Below, one piece after another: positions 46,035 through 57,400 of a stretch of 64,000 nucleotides of DNA; position 1 is the first letter of the stretch, and each line of letters opens with the position of its first letter. Made by a program: the position numbers and the translations under genes. The notes beneath the pieces were generated by a model that was given only the letters and a program-made list of their open reading frames with translations, did no database searches and was not told the DNA's origin. Source of the DNA: Celoporthe dispersa (taxonomy: Eukaryota > Ascomycota > Sordariomycetes > Diaporthales > Cryphonectriaceae); the NCBI GenBank assembly GCA_016584495.1, contig WAID01000006.1:1178001-1242000 (forward strand), in the 5' to 3' direction.

Positions 46035-48141
46035 TCAAACAACCTCGTCTTTGTTACTGGATGATTCCTTGCTATCAGTCCGCAGCATGCCCCTTTTACT
46101 GTTTGTCGATATCCACTTGCAAAGAGCTACCAAAATGAAGGAGATCACTGGCGCTACTGCAGGAATGTACTGCATCGTTTATGTCCAGAGTCAGCAATTT
46201 CCACCTTGAAATACTTGGCCATATAAACACTACGTCGATTCGAGGTAATAATAGGTATGCTTAGGTTGGTATCGGAAATGATACAAAAGGAGAAGGACAA
46301 CTTACAAAGACCTCTGTAACAGACCTGCTATACTGTCCGATAACCGCAGGCAGCTCTGCGGGACTAACTACAGAGCCGATATTTGTTGCTCCAACCGAGA
46401 TGACCTTGTTGATGACGGAATTCGAGACGACGCGACTGAGGTTGACTTTGAGCCGAGACTCAAACACTGCATTTCCGATAGCTATAAAGATTGCGCAACT
46501 GGTCGAGATTATAGTTAGTAGAGTAGATGAGCCGGTCGGCACCAGATCTTGCGGCAGCGATGATTGCATCGCAAGGTGTGACTAAAAGCATCTGGTATTA
46601 ACGAGAATCTTGCTCTGTGCCTCTTTAAGAACAACATAAACTGCACTTACCAAGTTGGAAGCGAGTGAATACCCAACACCACCAAATATCTGATAGCCGA
46701 TCCAATGTGCATCTGATATACCTGGATGTATTGTAGTGAGTAGACCAGCGCCAACGCATACCGCAGCTTCGGCGAACAGAAGAAAAGGATTCCACCATCC
46801 AATTTTCATGACGATGGCCGAGCCAATGAATGCGGCTAGAACATCTGCAACCACAGTGGGAAAGTAATTGATCCCACTCTGAGTAGGTGAGGAGCCGAGG
46901 ACACCTTGGAACCAGATAGGAAGCCAATAAATGATGGTTTGAAAGGGTCCGTTGACGAAGAAGGATGCAGCGCAGATAAGGGCTGGGTTTCGACCAACAC
47001 GGAATAACCTCGACGGGATCAGAGCGTCCTCTCCGCGACGGATTTGCCATGGGATAAAAAGCACCATTGTTACGCCAGCCCCAACGAAAAGCCCTATAAC
47101 TAGCGAAGACGACCAAGCGTGCGCTCCTCCACCGAAGTTGAGAGCTAGCAAGAGCATTACGATAGAGCTAGCAAATAATATGAATCCTAGAAGATCCATA
47201 CTTTTCAGTTTCTCTCGCAATGGTGCCTTCTCTGTGCGAGCAGTTTTTAGATTGACAAGCAAGAAGAAAACAACAGCGCTCGCTCCCCCAATAGGCAGCT
47301 TAAATAGATGTTAGCTCTAGCCAGGCATGTCTTCGCATATAATATTATATCCTCCCAGATATGAAGACTCACATTAATATAAAAGCACCAACGCCAGGTA
47401 ACGTGCTGCGTAAGAGCTCCAGCTAGGACAGGCCCTACGATGCTAGCGATCGCGAAGGTTGAGCTCATCGTACCGGTCCAGATCGCTCGCTTGTGTAGTG
47501 GAATAATGGTAGTGAGAAGAGTGAACCCTCCGGCGAAAATCCCCGAGGCCCCAAGTCCGGCCACTGCGCGGCCCGCAATGAGGGAATGTGACGATGGGGA
47601 CAGAGCACAGGTAAGAGAGCCGATCTCAAAGATCACCAAGTATGCCAAGTAAATTTTCTTCTTGGGGAAGAGTGTGTACATTCTTCCCGCGACTGGCTGG
47701 CTTGCACACCTACAAAACATATTACTGACTGCTATAGTTGTTTTGTTGAAAATTAAACTTACAAAGCTACCATGAATGACGCACCGTACCAACCCACATC
47801 TTGGATAGAATCAAACTCGGTTGTAATGACGGGAACGGCGGTCGCTATCAAATTGAAGTCCTTTTATCCTGTTGTCAGCTCATTATCATTATTTCTTATC
47901 AAAACCCTTGAGCTGGAAAACTTACGAGACCGACCAAAAAGGTACAAAGACAGATGGCGATATGAATCAGAACAAGTCTCAAACCTTTGGCCTCGTTCTC
48001 TGGATCAATATCTTCATCCATATTACTCTCCTGATGACCTGGCTCCTGAGTAGGCTTCTTCGGTGGCATCGTATCTTGTGCAGGCAGGATGTCTCCTGCA
48101 GCGTTGCAACTAGACCGCGTTTCTTGAAGCGATTGACCCAT
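46035..48141 (-). CDS. MFS drug:H+ antiporter-type efflux transporter
   Basis: Likely exports the cluster product across the plasma membrane. Six exons: 48141-47926, 47860-47763, 47709-47373, 47298-46651, 46581-46306 and 46169-46035. Introns are 53-136 nt, all GT..AG and in phase, with no frame breaks. A cytosolic Pro/Glu/Asp-rich N-terminus leads to the first helix (LVLIHIAICLCTFLVGL). Next come DFNLIATAVPVITTEFDSIQDVGWYGASFM, GRMYTLFPKKKIYLA, IAGRAVAGLGASGIFAGG, IVGPVLAGALTQHVTWRWCFYIN and LPIGGASAVVFFL, the pattern of 14-helix toxin-efflux MFS pumps. Later helices include LPIWFQGVLGSSPTQSGI and the VFYIPAVAPVISFILVAL terminal segment. The promoter carries an 83-bp tandem duplication. Confidence 0.92.
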
Positions 48142-49264
48142 TTGCTTTGGATGTTCTGTTAATCGGTGTATGCTGTGAGCACTTCGTGTGGCAAGCATTC
48201 GAGTACATAGGATCGTGCTGAAGTTCAATGTTGGAAATGAAGGGGGACGGCCAAAGACCCTAAGATCAAAATATCGGCGCAAGAGTTTTCCTTGGAGTGT
48301 TAAAATTATCATGAGTGGCCGCATACGACCTATGATGTCGAGAGATCTAGCTATGGTCAATGGCGTCCTTTGCATTGGGGGTAATATCGTAGTCCACCAA
48401 CATATTTCTCCTCTGTTCATCCCGCTGTGAGTTACATCGCGTCTGTGTGACTTTGCATTGGGGGTAATATCGTAGTCCACCAACATATTTCTCCTCTGTT
48501 CATCCCGCTGTGAGTGACATCGCGTCTGTGTGAGGCTTTTCGGTGAAACCAATCCCGTATAGACCACCGGCTTGTCTCGCCCCACATTACCCCCCCCCCG
48601 GGCGGGCCCCCGGCCCCCATCTGTAACGCTGTTACTGCACGTCAGCGGAGGCCCCAGGACCGAACGTACGAGCTTCTCGGTACGCTTGGGGTCCAACTTC
48701 GTAGAGGTGTGAACACAATGCGCGGATATTTGCAAAAGAGCACAGTCTTGTACTGATCGGCCTTCATCAGAACCTAGGTGGGGGCTACACGATACCATTG
48801 TTTTGTTCAGTCGGACATCTCGACCCGTTGCTCGGTCGGTCTCATCTGGCACGTTACATTTCGGACGGACTTTGTCTAGGGACGTAGAGAGTTCTACGGC
48901 CTTGACAAAGTCGGATGTACCTCATTTAATCGAGTCACACTTAGACCTTGGCTAGGCGGCCAACAGATGAAGCTTTTAGGGCATCAGCATTCTGGACCTT
49001 GGACGTGTTTCTGGTAGCTTCGGATTTCTCGCCTTCAGAGGTTCTATCGCCTTTGAGATGACTGCTTAGAAGATTTGAAAGCTTCTTCATCACGATCGTT
49101 TCGTCCAGCGTGTTAGATATTCACTCTTTAAATTACATGAGTTTGAGAAACCGCTTCATCATTCAAAGCACGATGTATTATTTTTTAAGATTGCCAAGTG
49201 AAGAGGAGAAGAAGTGGTCCCTTTGTATGAAGCAGTCATTTTTCAAATAGGTTCACAGCCAACC
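48142..49264. other. Intergenic upstream of the MFS gene, with tandem duplication
   Basis: Promoter side of the MFS gene. Contains the 83-bp duplication (separate entry) and a C10/G-rich island at 48589-48618. The minus-strand frame is open through much of it, but this is leader sequence containing the repeat, not a credible protein extension. Confidence 0.5.
48368..48533. repeat. 83-bp tandem duplication carrying TTGGGGGT elements
   Basis: Units 48368-48450 and 48451-48533 differ at a single base (GAGTTACATC versus GAGTGACATC). Each starts CTTTGCATTGGGGGTAATAT and so carries one copy of the cluster's G-rich element (48375-48382 and 48458-48465). It lies about 230-390 bp upstream of the MFS start codon. 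Confidence 0.95.
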
Positions 49265-50964
49265 TCAGTTTCCGTAAAATTTGATTGGTCTCTCTTTCTT
49301 TCGAAGCAAAACCTTCTGCCACGGCCAAGGAAACAAGAATTCGTGGGCCATCAGATTCGCAGGTCTACCTGTGCCTGGTAGGAATGAGAATTCGTACTCA
49401 GTCAGTAGCTTCACAAGCACCAGTTTAATAAAGGAGCTGGCAAAGAAACGCCCTGGGCATGCAGTCCTTCCGTAACCGAAGGAGAGGGACGTCTGCGTCG
49501 GGGATGAAAAGAGAAATCTGCTGGTCTCTGAAGTATTTCCCAAATTTTTAGCGCTGTTGATACGTCCATTATATGCCTGCCTGTCGCGAAAGCTGCGAAG
49601 ACCATCGAATTCGTAAGGTCTTGTCGTATTGTCTTCGTCGTTCTCGATAGCATGGATTGCCATGCAGACATAAGTCCCCGCAGTGACATGGGTGCCGTCT
49701 TTGAAAGTGTAGTCCTGCCTGAACAATCTCTTCAAGCCCAATGTGGTTGGTGGTGACAAACGCTGAGACTCACGCAATACGCTATCCATCTTGTGTAGCT
49801 GGTCGTATTGGAAACCACTTTTGAATGAATCCTCGTTCACGGCCTTGATTTCCTCAAGCAACTCGGTCTGCAATGATGCACCGGCTTGCATAATGTCGTA
49901 GAGAACATTGACCAGTCGTAGTAATGTTGTGTGGACGGATGCCAGTGCGACAAGGACGAGCACATGCGAAATAACATTTACGTTACGGTCCCGACCTTTC
50001 GCAACGCTAGAGAGCCAGTTGAGGAGATTTGTGTCGTCGATATCATCATCCCGAGGTTCCCAGGTACCAGTATTGGATTTCTCGATCAGTTCCTCAACAC
50101 GAGGACCCAGGATTTCGTTCGCCATCTTCAAGTTTTTTCTCCCAGCCCAATAGGAAGGAAGGAAGGGGCAGATCAGCGGCTGCATCCACGTCGGAAATAG
50201 GCGAAGAATAACAACCGTCCTGAAAATATTCTCTGCGTAGTTGAAGGAGATATCCAGCCACTTGCGATTGGTGCAAAAGGCCGGGCCAACAATGACATCA
50301 GCCGCAACTCTAGCAGAGACGCGGCCCAGTGCCTGGTAGGGCTGGAACTCAGTCCAACTCTCTCCAGGTTCTGGGAGATAACTGTTGAATGCGTCTCTGA
50401 CTGCATTTTCCAGCCTCGGAGTTAGGCTATGAATGCGAGGTGTCAACTTGCGTTGTACGATGGAGTGGTGTAGCCTGTTCTCAACGATCAAGTCGAGTCC
50501 AGTAAAATCACCTCGAAGGTCGCGTGCCAGTGCCGCTTGAGGATTGGCAATGTTTGAAGGCAGTCCTGAGAGTTCTTCGAGGAGTGAAAGTGGGAGTATC
50601 ACGATAGGGCCATCGTTTCTGATTATTTGGAAGGCTGAAGTTTTGAACTTTGTAAAAGGAAAAAAATCCCCACAGGGAAGCCAGTGTTAGTAATTTCATC
50701 TTGTGTTAAGTGAAATAGGAAATGATGGATAAAACGTAGAAGAGAAACAGATCTCACTCTTTCATGACCGCTTCGGAGCAGGTTTGTAGCTCTCACAGCG
50801 AAGACGAAGTTGGGGATGAAACTTGTGACCGATAAGCCAGCAGGACTGCCTAGCAACGGTAATTTGGATTGGGTTGTGAGCCGTCTCGACCTGAACCAAA
50901 CGAGGTTGAGAGCACAATAAAAGAGAACAAAAGACCCAAAAATCAGGTAGAAGTTCTTCGCCAT
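49265..50964 (-). CDS. Cytochrome P450 monooxygenase 1
   Basis: ER-anchored oxidase, probably tailoring the diterpene. Exon 1 50964-50758 begins MAKNFYLIFGSFVLFYCAL, the membrane anchor. The intron 50648-50757 has GTGAGA...ACAAAG. Exon 2 50647-49265 starts FKTSAFQIIRNDGPIVILP; the total is about 529 residues. The heme-binding loop is FGYGRTACPGRFF (Cys about 466), the K-helix ExxR is LRESQR, and the PERF-like segment is FDGLRSFRDR. The I-helix reads ASVHTT, the Ser/His variant common among fungal secondary-metabolism P450s, instead of AGxDT. No frame breaks. The cluster's other P450 (54768-56473) is clearly diverged, so this is not a recent duplication. Confidence 0.94.
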
Positions 50965-51834
50965 GCTGCGAGAGTAAGAATAGTACACAATACCAATAAT
51001 GTCCATAGTAGAGTGAGAATAGTACATAAAACCGTTCGTATAATTCTGAATCTGATGCATGTATCAACAGTGATGATAAAGTGGCAGCCTGGCACTGTAC
51101 TGTGATCTACTTCCAGTATTGCTTGCTATTCAGAGGTCTTGATTACCACTGAGATCTGTGAGCCCAATTTGGATCGGAAACTTGTCGGTGTTATTACTTT
51201 TGTTGGATTTTACGAGGCTACAAAATTTGCCACTCATATACGGTATATAGGTACTTTTGTTGCGTGCAACCACACTGCTTTAGCTATTATGCATGGTACT
51301 TTTGCGAGAAAATCGTTTCCTGATCTGGATATCGAACTGGTAGACCACAACTGATCGCAAATGAAGTTTTCAGCCCCATTTCAGAAATGTGATACGTTCC
51401 GTGCAGCCCAGCATTTGATTACAGGTTTGGTTTTGAGCATTGCACCTTATGCATAGAGAATGCCGGGGCCGAGATAAACTTGTATGTTGGAGAATAGAAA
51501 CTAATATGTAAATCTCTTAAGAGATTATATATAAGAAATCGAGCAAACAAAATTTAGATTGCAAATTGTTGAGAATATAGAAAAGATTTGACTTTACCAA
51601 ACGCAGGCTTAAACTAACAGTTTAAATAGTTTAATTATAATTTGGCTGAAACGCCCAAACTTGGGCTTTCACTATATAATTGAGAAGAAAAGAGAGCTTA
51701 TAAACTTTGAATCGAGTCTTCTGCTTAGTCCTTTCCGATTACAGATATAACCGGACCTTTTATATCCAACCCTGAAGCAAGGCGTAATTGCAATGCATCA
51801 AATCTGCTACTGAGAATCAACTTGCAGAAATGAT
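50965..51834. other. AT-rich intergenic, promoter of P450-1
   Basis: Strongly AT-rich; GCCGGGGCCGAGATAAA at about 51462-51478 resembles GGGGCCGAGATGC in the 53-54 kb promoter. No supported gene. Confidence 0.45.
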
Positions 51835-53306
51835 CTATTCAGTGACGATAGTGACCCCATTTGTCACACTAATCCCATGAGGATCAGTGTGCTCATGCTG
51901 AGCAGTTTCGTGACTGAATTTGCCACCAACACATTGGACGTCTTGGTGGCTTTTACCTTGCCACTGAAGCTCGATCTGGGAATCATTTTGGTGCCTGTTC
52001 TGCTCCTCATGCGAAAAGACCCTCTCTGATGATTTTCTGGCTCGGTTGCTTTCGAGGCTGAGCATAGACCGAATGCTTCGGATGATCGACTCCGGGCCGC
52101 GGCCACCAAATCTCGTCAAGAGGGGTCCATAGCATGGCAGACAAGCTGCGATAATCGAACAGTTGGGCTCAATAATCATGAAAATGAACTGTGTAGCTTG
52201 AAGATCTGGTTATAGTAGCATAGCAGTCATTAGTGCTTTGATCAATCAGCTGCAAAGTCTTGTAGCTTGAATACTTACAAACTGCAGAACGATTTTCTGT
52301 AACTTGTTGGGTCTCCTTCTTGAGGAAATAAAGGCGGATAATAGCTGCGACACAACAGCTGACAAATTAATATGTATTAGCAAGAGGCTGACACAATAAA
52401 GATAGAACGCATCATTCTTTATAACAATTCACTTACAAAGCACCAAGCCAGAATATCATAGCCACAGCAAACTTCCTCTTTGATGCCATGTGCAAATGTG
52501 AAATCACGGGAAGTGGGAAGCACAAAACAACAAAGTCTAGTGCAATACTTGTCCCTACTTGCGCCAGTCCCAGAGCTGTTGAGTTATAACGTAAGCGACC
52601 CCCAGTCCATGACTCCCAAATTGGATCAACTTGTGTAAGAACCAGCTGTCAAATCACATTAGCACTTCAGTCCCATTTCATCATCTGTTGTAGAATAAAA
52701 ATAATAGCCACAAAGATTTTCAAGCGTACAGCGAAAAAGATAATGCCCCAGATCACGATAGTAGCGATAGCAATTCGAACAGCTATGGCAAAACTGCGAG
52801 ATGACGAGAATATCCTTTTATAAAAAAGGAGAATCGAGATCTTGACAGTGGCTAGAGGGAATTGTATAAGACATGATGCAAGAAAAATCATCTAAGCAAA
52901 CATTTCATTAGTATACTTTGTCACTTGTTAAAGCGGAATGTTGAGATCTCGAAATTATATATCACAAACCTCTAGAGAATCATAAGTGCCGTGCAATGCA
53001 TCAATTTTATAGTAATTGATACCAGATCTAGCAGTGAACACCCAGACTAGGCAGCTAAGAACCAGTGAAAAGATCTGGTATAGAAATTGAGTTAGTAATA
53101 ATATAGACTCATTACTGGACAATCCTTACCCATGCTGCAAAAACCCATCCATCATCAGCATGAAATGGCTGACGGGCCCTTCGAGTGGCTAAGAGTCGAA
53201 GGTAAATAGAGAGCAGTGACAGCACAGGGAAGACAGCAGATACAACAACCAAAGGAGTCGTAATAGCTGATGGCGTGCGTGTGCTGTTTTCAGATGAAGT
53301 AGACAT
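51835..53306 (-). CDS. SAT4/rhodopsin-domain integral membrane protein
   Basis: Six exons: 53306-53130, 53074-52970, 52891-52730, 52645-52437, 52358-52279 and 52205-51835. Introns are 55-90 nt with matching phases and no frame breaks. The product is about 367 residues with seven predicted membrane segments, beginning TPLVVVSAVFPVLSLLSIYL and followed by the family's HADDGWVFAAW (the usual DD-containing loop). Next are CLVWVFTARSGINYYKI, FLASCLIQFPLATVKISILLFYKRIF, VLTQVDPIWESWTG (the Q-x-x-PxxxxW region), DFVVLCFPLPVISHLHM and IIEPNCSIIAACLPCYGPLL. It ends in a hydrophilic tail with PHGISVTNGVTIVTE. Proteins of this fungal family are membrane proteins of poorly known function, found now and then in secondary-metabolite clusters. 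Here it is divergent to P450-2. Confidence 0.85.
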
Positions 53307-54767
53307 TTTCTAAGCAAGCAGGTTATGGCACACAAAGTAAGGGGAAAGAAAAGAAAAGAACAGAGTCTGTATAATATGTTGTTTCTCTGGATAATACACT
53401 TGAACTCAGATGGAACATAACTCCCCAAAAGGTACCACGGGAAAATTTGGTCTGATGATGTTCTACATTCCAAGCCATAATAAATAATATTCGGTGTTGC
53501 GAGGATGTTGGTCAGCACTAAGTATTGTAGCATTGGGGGCTTGGCCCCCAACTTATCCGAATGCAAAGGACCTTTTCCCGATTCTTGCCCCCCTCCCTCA
53601 ACAGCCACATCCCTGCCCCCCTCAAAGTAAAAGTCATTGTAAAGTAGTCTCTGTTTTGTTCTCGCGTTGCAACCGAATTGTGGTCTTACAAAATGCAACA
53701 GTTCATTTTTGCCTAAACCTGGCTGGGGTCGGAATGGCAAATTCTTCAGCCCCCCCTCTCCCTTCCCCCCCAAAATGCATCACACCCTTTATCCATTCCC
53801 AAGGACTTCCTCAAATCCTGACCTCCATTGTCAGATTTCTCCTTATCACTTTCCTAAATAGGTTATTGCACACGCCTCATTTTACTAGTGATGAGCTGAC
53901 AATGCTGAAAGATAACAGTGTGACATTGTGGCTTCGAATCAATAGATCGAGTACTGTTGAGAATGTTACATGGGAGTCAAGATTCACCCTGCTTTGACCC
54001 TGCTATGTTGTTATTTGATATTAGATCTTAGCTATATCGCAAGCAGGCAACACGGCTTGAAGACTGAGAGTACGAAACTACTATGAAAAAGCCTTCTTTG
54101 TGGCTTACGAAGAGTAATAAGGCTAATATGTCTTTTGCACTTTGATGACAAAGACTTGACTAAGGAGGCAAATAATGTGTGATAGATAACTACTGTAGGA
54201 CTATTATGTAAAGAAGACGAGGTATCTTGCCACATATAAAGTATCTAGGGTGGCATGAGTTATTTGATGGGAGCAAGAGGCTGTGACTCGCCCCCAAATC
54301 CATAGACTAGGGTTGTGCATTGATACAATCAAACATTGGGGCCGAGATGCAATTAATTAGCCCCCAGTCTCGTCAGAAGTCAAGATTGTACGGATCATTA
54401 CAGTCCTGATAGCATAAAATCCATTGAAACGCATGTTACGTATACTACTCCGAGCTGGATGCTTATTCTACCAGGATCTGCGAGACCTAGAGCAAGCCGG
54501 AATACATCGAGAGTACTAAGAATAATATAGTCGTAAGAACGTGTAAATAAAGAATCAGCAATGTTACCTCGGGAATTCGAGGGCTTTTCAAAAGGGGGAG
54601 GGGGGTTATCACAAAACAACAGCTGCATGACAGCTACAAGAGAGAGAGAAAAAAGTTTATAGAAGACTGATAGTACATTCTCAATCAAAGCTTTTGGGCG
54701 TACGCATATGCATGCTGAATCACAATCAAATTGTTATAGCAAATTATTCACACATCCACTGCAGAAT
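53307..54767. promoter_or_regulatory. Divergent promoter with inverted TTGGGGGC pair
   Basis: Lies between the SAT4-type gene and P450-2. An inverted pair, TTGGGGGC (53533-53540), TTG spacer and GCCCCCAA (53544-53551), is followed by GCCCCCAA at 54290-54297, TTGGGGCC at 54336-54343 and GCCCCCAG at 54360-54367. Open frames in the 53.49-54.0 kb part are not protein-like. Confidence 0.55.
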
Positions 54768-56473
54768 ATGGAGTTTAATACTCTTTACTTTTCAAGTTTC
54801 GCGAAACATTATCACAACATCAGCGCAACTAACCTTGGACTAATGTATGGGATCATTATGACCTTGTTTTTCGTGCTAGTCATGATATATGAATTGGCTA
54901 CATGCTCTCCGGGTTTTTCTACTACCAACAAGCTGTTCCCCTTCGAACCATCTTTATTCTCACGATTGCGTTGGGCAGTATGGGCACAAGAGATTTTGGA
55001 ACACGCAGACAAGAAAGTAAGTGCTTATGATAATTCAAGTAAGAAAATTAAATGGCTAAAACCTATTGGAAGGCTCATGGAAAACCCTACAAACTTGCTC
55101 GAGGCGATAAGGAACTGGTCGTGCTTCCGCCATCCTACATTCCAGCCTTGAATCGACTTCCAGCAACTGTTCTGAATAGCAGAAGATCACATGCTTTCAC
55201 ACTCCTTGGAAAATTGACAGGAATGAAAGTTGTTGAGCATACAAGTTACCACGTGCGAATGTTGTTGGGACGCATTACCCCGGCCCTCCCCGACCTGTTC
55301 GGCCCGGCAGCAGCACGAATATCGTCTTCTTTAGAAGAATCCTTTCCCACAGAGAGTGAAGACTGGACTATCATGAGTCCACTTCCAGCTACAGTCCGAT
55401 GTTTCAGCCAGGGAATCGCTTTGGTGTTATACGGACCCAAGCTGTCTCAAGATCCAAGACTTATCGAGTTGACATATGAGTTGACTGAGGATGGTACGAC
55501 ATATTCTATCCCATTCCCATGTGATTTCAGGCAATTGATTGACAATTTACTATCGCCAGTCTTCAAAACCGCTTTTGCCATGCGCTGCGTGCCATCGTGT
55601 CTGCAACCACTCCTTGTCTGGCTCCTACCTGCCAAGTGGAGGCTCGAGCGCGAATGGCGCGAGCTCGGCGGGTTCATCAAACCAGAAGTTCTGCGGCAAA
55701 AGAAATCAAACCAAGCAAACGACAACAAATCAACACCAAATCCAGATCTCGTCTCTTGGATGGTTCAGGATGGCAGGACTGAACTGGAACGTGACCCTGA
55801 CGTGCTCACAACATTATGCGGCTCAGTGGCGGCTGGTTCAACTTACAGCATCGCTAATTTCGTGTCCCGAACACTTGCTGATATCGTGGCACATCCGGAT
55901 GTCCTAGAAGCATTGCGTGCTGAGATCCACGCTAAGCATGAAACCCTTATCGACGGGAGATGGGACCTCGACGCTTTGCAAAGTCTTGATAAACTCGAAT
56001 CAGCTATGAAAGAGACCGCCCGCCTCGCACCCGGTACTCTGATCGTTTATAGCAGAGTGGTTCAGGAAGACTTCCTCTTAGATGGCATCAAGCTGTCTAA
56101 GGGTCAGTTCATTACCATTTCTGGGCCCTCACGAGCAACGGACTCAACTATCTTCGAAGACCCAAAAACGTACAATGGCCTCCGCTTTTGTTCCAATGCC
56201 CAGGCCCTCGAGGAGCACCGAGCACGACCTTTCCGAAGTGTCGACACAGATATCCTTACTTGGGGCGCTGGACGGTGGGCTTGTCCCGGCCGCTTTATTG
56301 CAGATATGGCCGCCAAGATCGTTCTGCTGAAGGTGTTGGATGAGTATGATTTGTCATTTGTTGATGATGAAGAACCGCTGAAGCCGAACTGTGTGCACGA
56401 GTTTCTCTTCTTTCATCCTGGGAATAAGATGAAAATTCGCAAAAGGAAAGATGCGGTTGGAATTAAGTTTTGA
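54768..56473 (+). CDS. Cytochrome P450 monooxygenase 2
   Basis: Second oxidase of the cluster. Exon 1 54768-55016 encodes MEFNTLYFSSFAKHYHN and a membrane anchor (GLMYGIIMTLFFVLVMIYEL). The intron 55017-55072 has GTAAGT, a GCTAAAAC branch site and GGAAG. Exon 2 55073-56473 begins AHGKPYKLARGDKELVVLPP; the total is about 549 residues. The heme loop is WGAGRWACPGRFI (Cys about 487), the K-helix is KETARL, and the I-helix carries AAGSTYS rather than AGxDT. An in-frame ATG at 54708 would add 20 residues; 54768 places the anchor nearer the N-terminus and is preferred. No frame breaks. Confidence 0.93.
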
Positions 56474-57400
56474 AGAATTGGATGAACTACTTGTATTGAA
56501 TACTGCTTCTATATGTAAACATAACGAAAGAGAAAAAAGTGTTGGGGCGGCGGCCACAGCTGATTACCTCTACATATTGAAGATACAAAAGTAACAAGAA
56601 AGAGAAAATCGGATTCGAGCAGCTCGGCCAGAAAAAAAAAAAGAAAAAAAAAAGTGGTGGAGGAATGCAATGGAGGAAGAATAGAGGAAGAACACGGAAG
56701 TAAGGAAATTGAAAAGGCACAAACGACATCGTTGTAGTCTAAACATCTCGTAGCTCAGATTATTAAAAATACTCATAAGCGAAAACACATAGGAGACAAG
56801 AGACGAGGAGTAAGAACAAAAAGAAGTCAAGAATAGATCAGAAACTATGCACACCAAGCTAAAGCTCCAGATGCGGGACCAGATAAGAGTAGCAACCAAA
56901 AGCTCGTTATAAAACAAACTGTTTGTTTGTTTCTTCTATTTAACGCCAGGCGGAAGGAAGCGTAGCTATCCTATCCGAATAACCTCCCGAGGGGTATAAG
57001 GCGCGCTGAGCTAGGGCTAGAACTATATACATATATATATATACATAATTCGTGACCTATTCAACGACTCAAAGTCCATTGACAGCGACAGCGAGGCTGA
57101 GCCAGGCTGTCTGTACGGTCCCTCCCTCGCCTCCGTATGCGAGCTGAAACTGGGAAAAGGAAAAGAGACAGAGCCTCGAGTGTCGCAGGCCTGGGGCCGA
57201 GTGTCGTATCGCTGGTGGCCGCATATGTTGATCGCCGGAGCGTTATAAAACAAACCACCGCCCTACAAGACAATCCATATATCAAAGGGTAAGCAGAATG
57301 TAGAAATTGAGAAAGCCAAGATAGGAATTGGAAGCTAAGCATATAGGGTTCGCTTCAATATCTTTTCTATACCATTTCTGCTTTTTTTATTTCGATTGCC
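56474..57400. other. Intergenic downstream of P450-2
   Basis: Contains an A-rich stretch (56632-56655) and an (AT)n tract near 57027-57045. No supported gene; it marks the right edge of the diterpenoid cluster. Confidence 0.45.

Noticed and set aside
47899..48852. Long N-terminal extension of the MFS protein
   Set aside because: The extra part is the 83-bp tandem repeat and G/C-rich leader read through; ATG at 48141 gives a normal cytosolic N-terminus.
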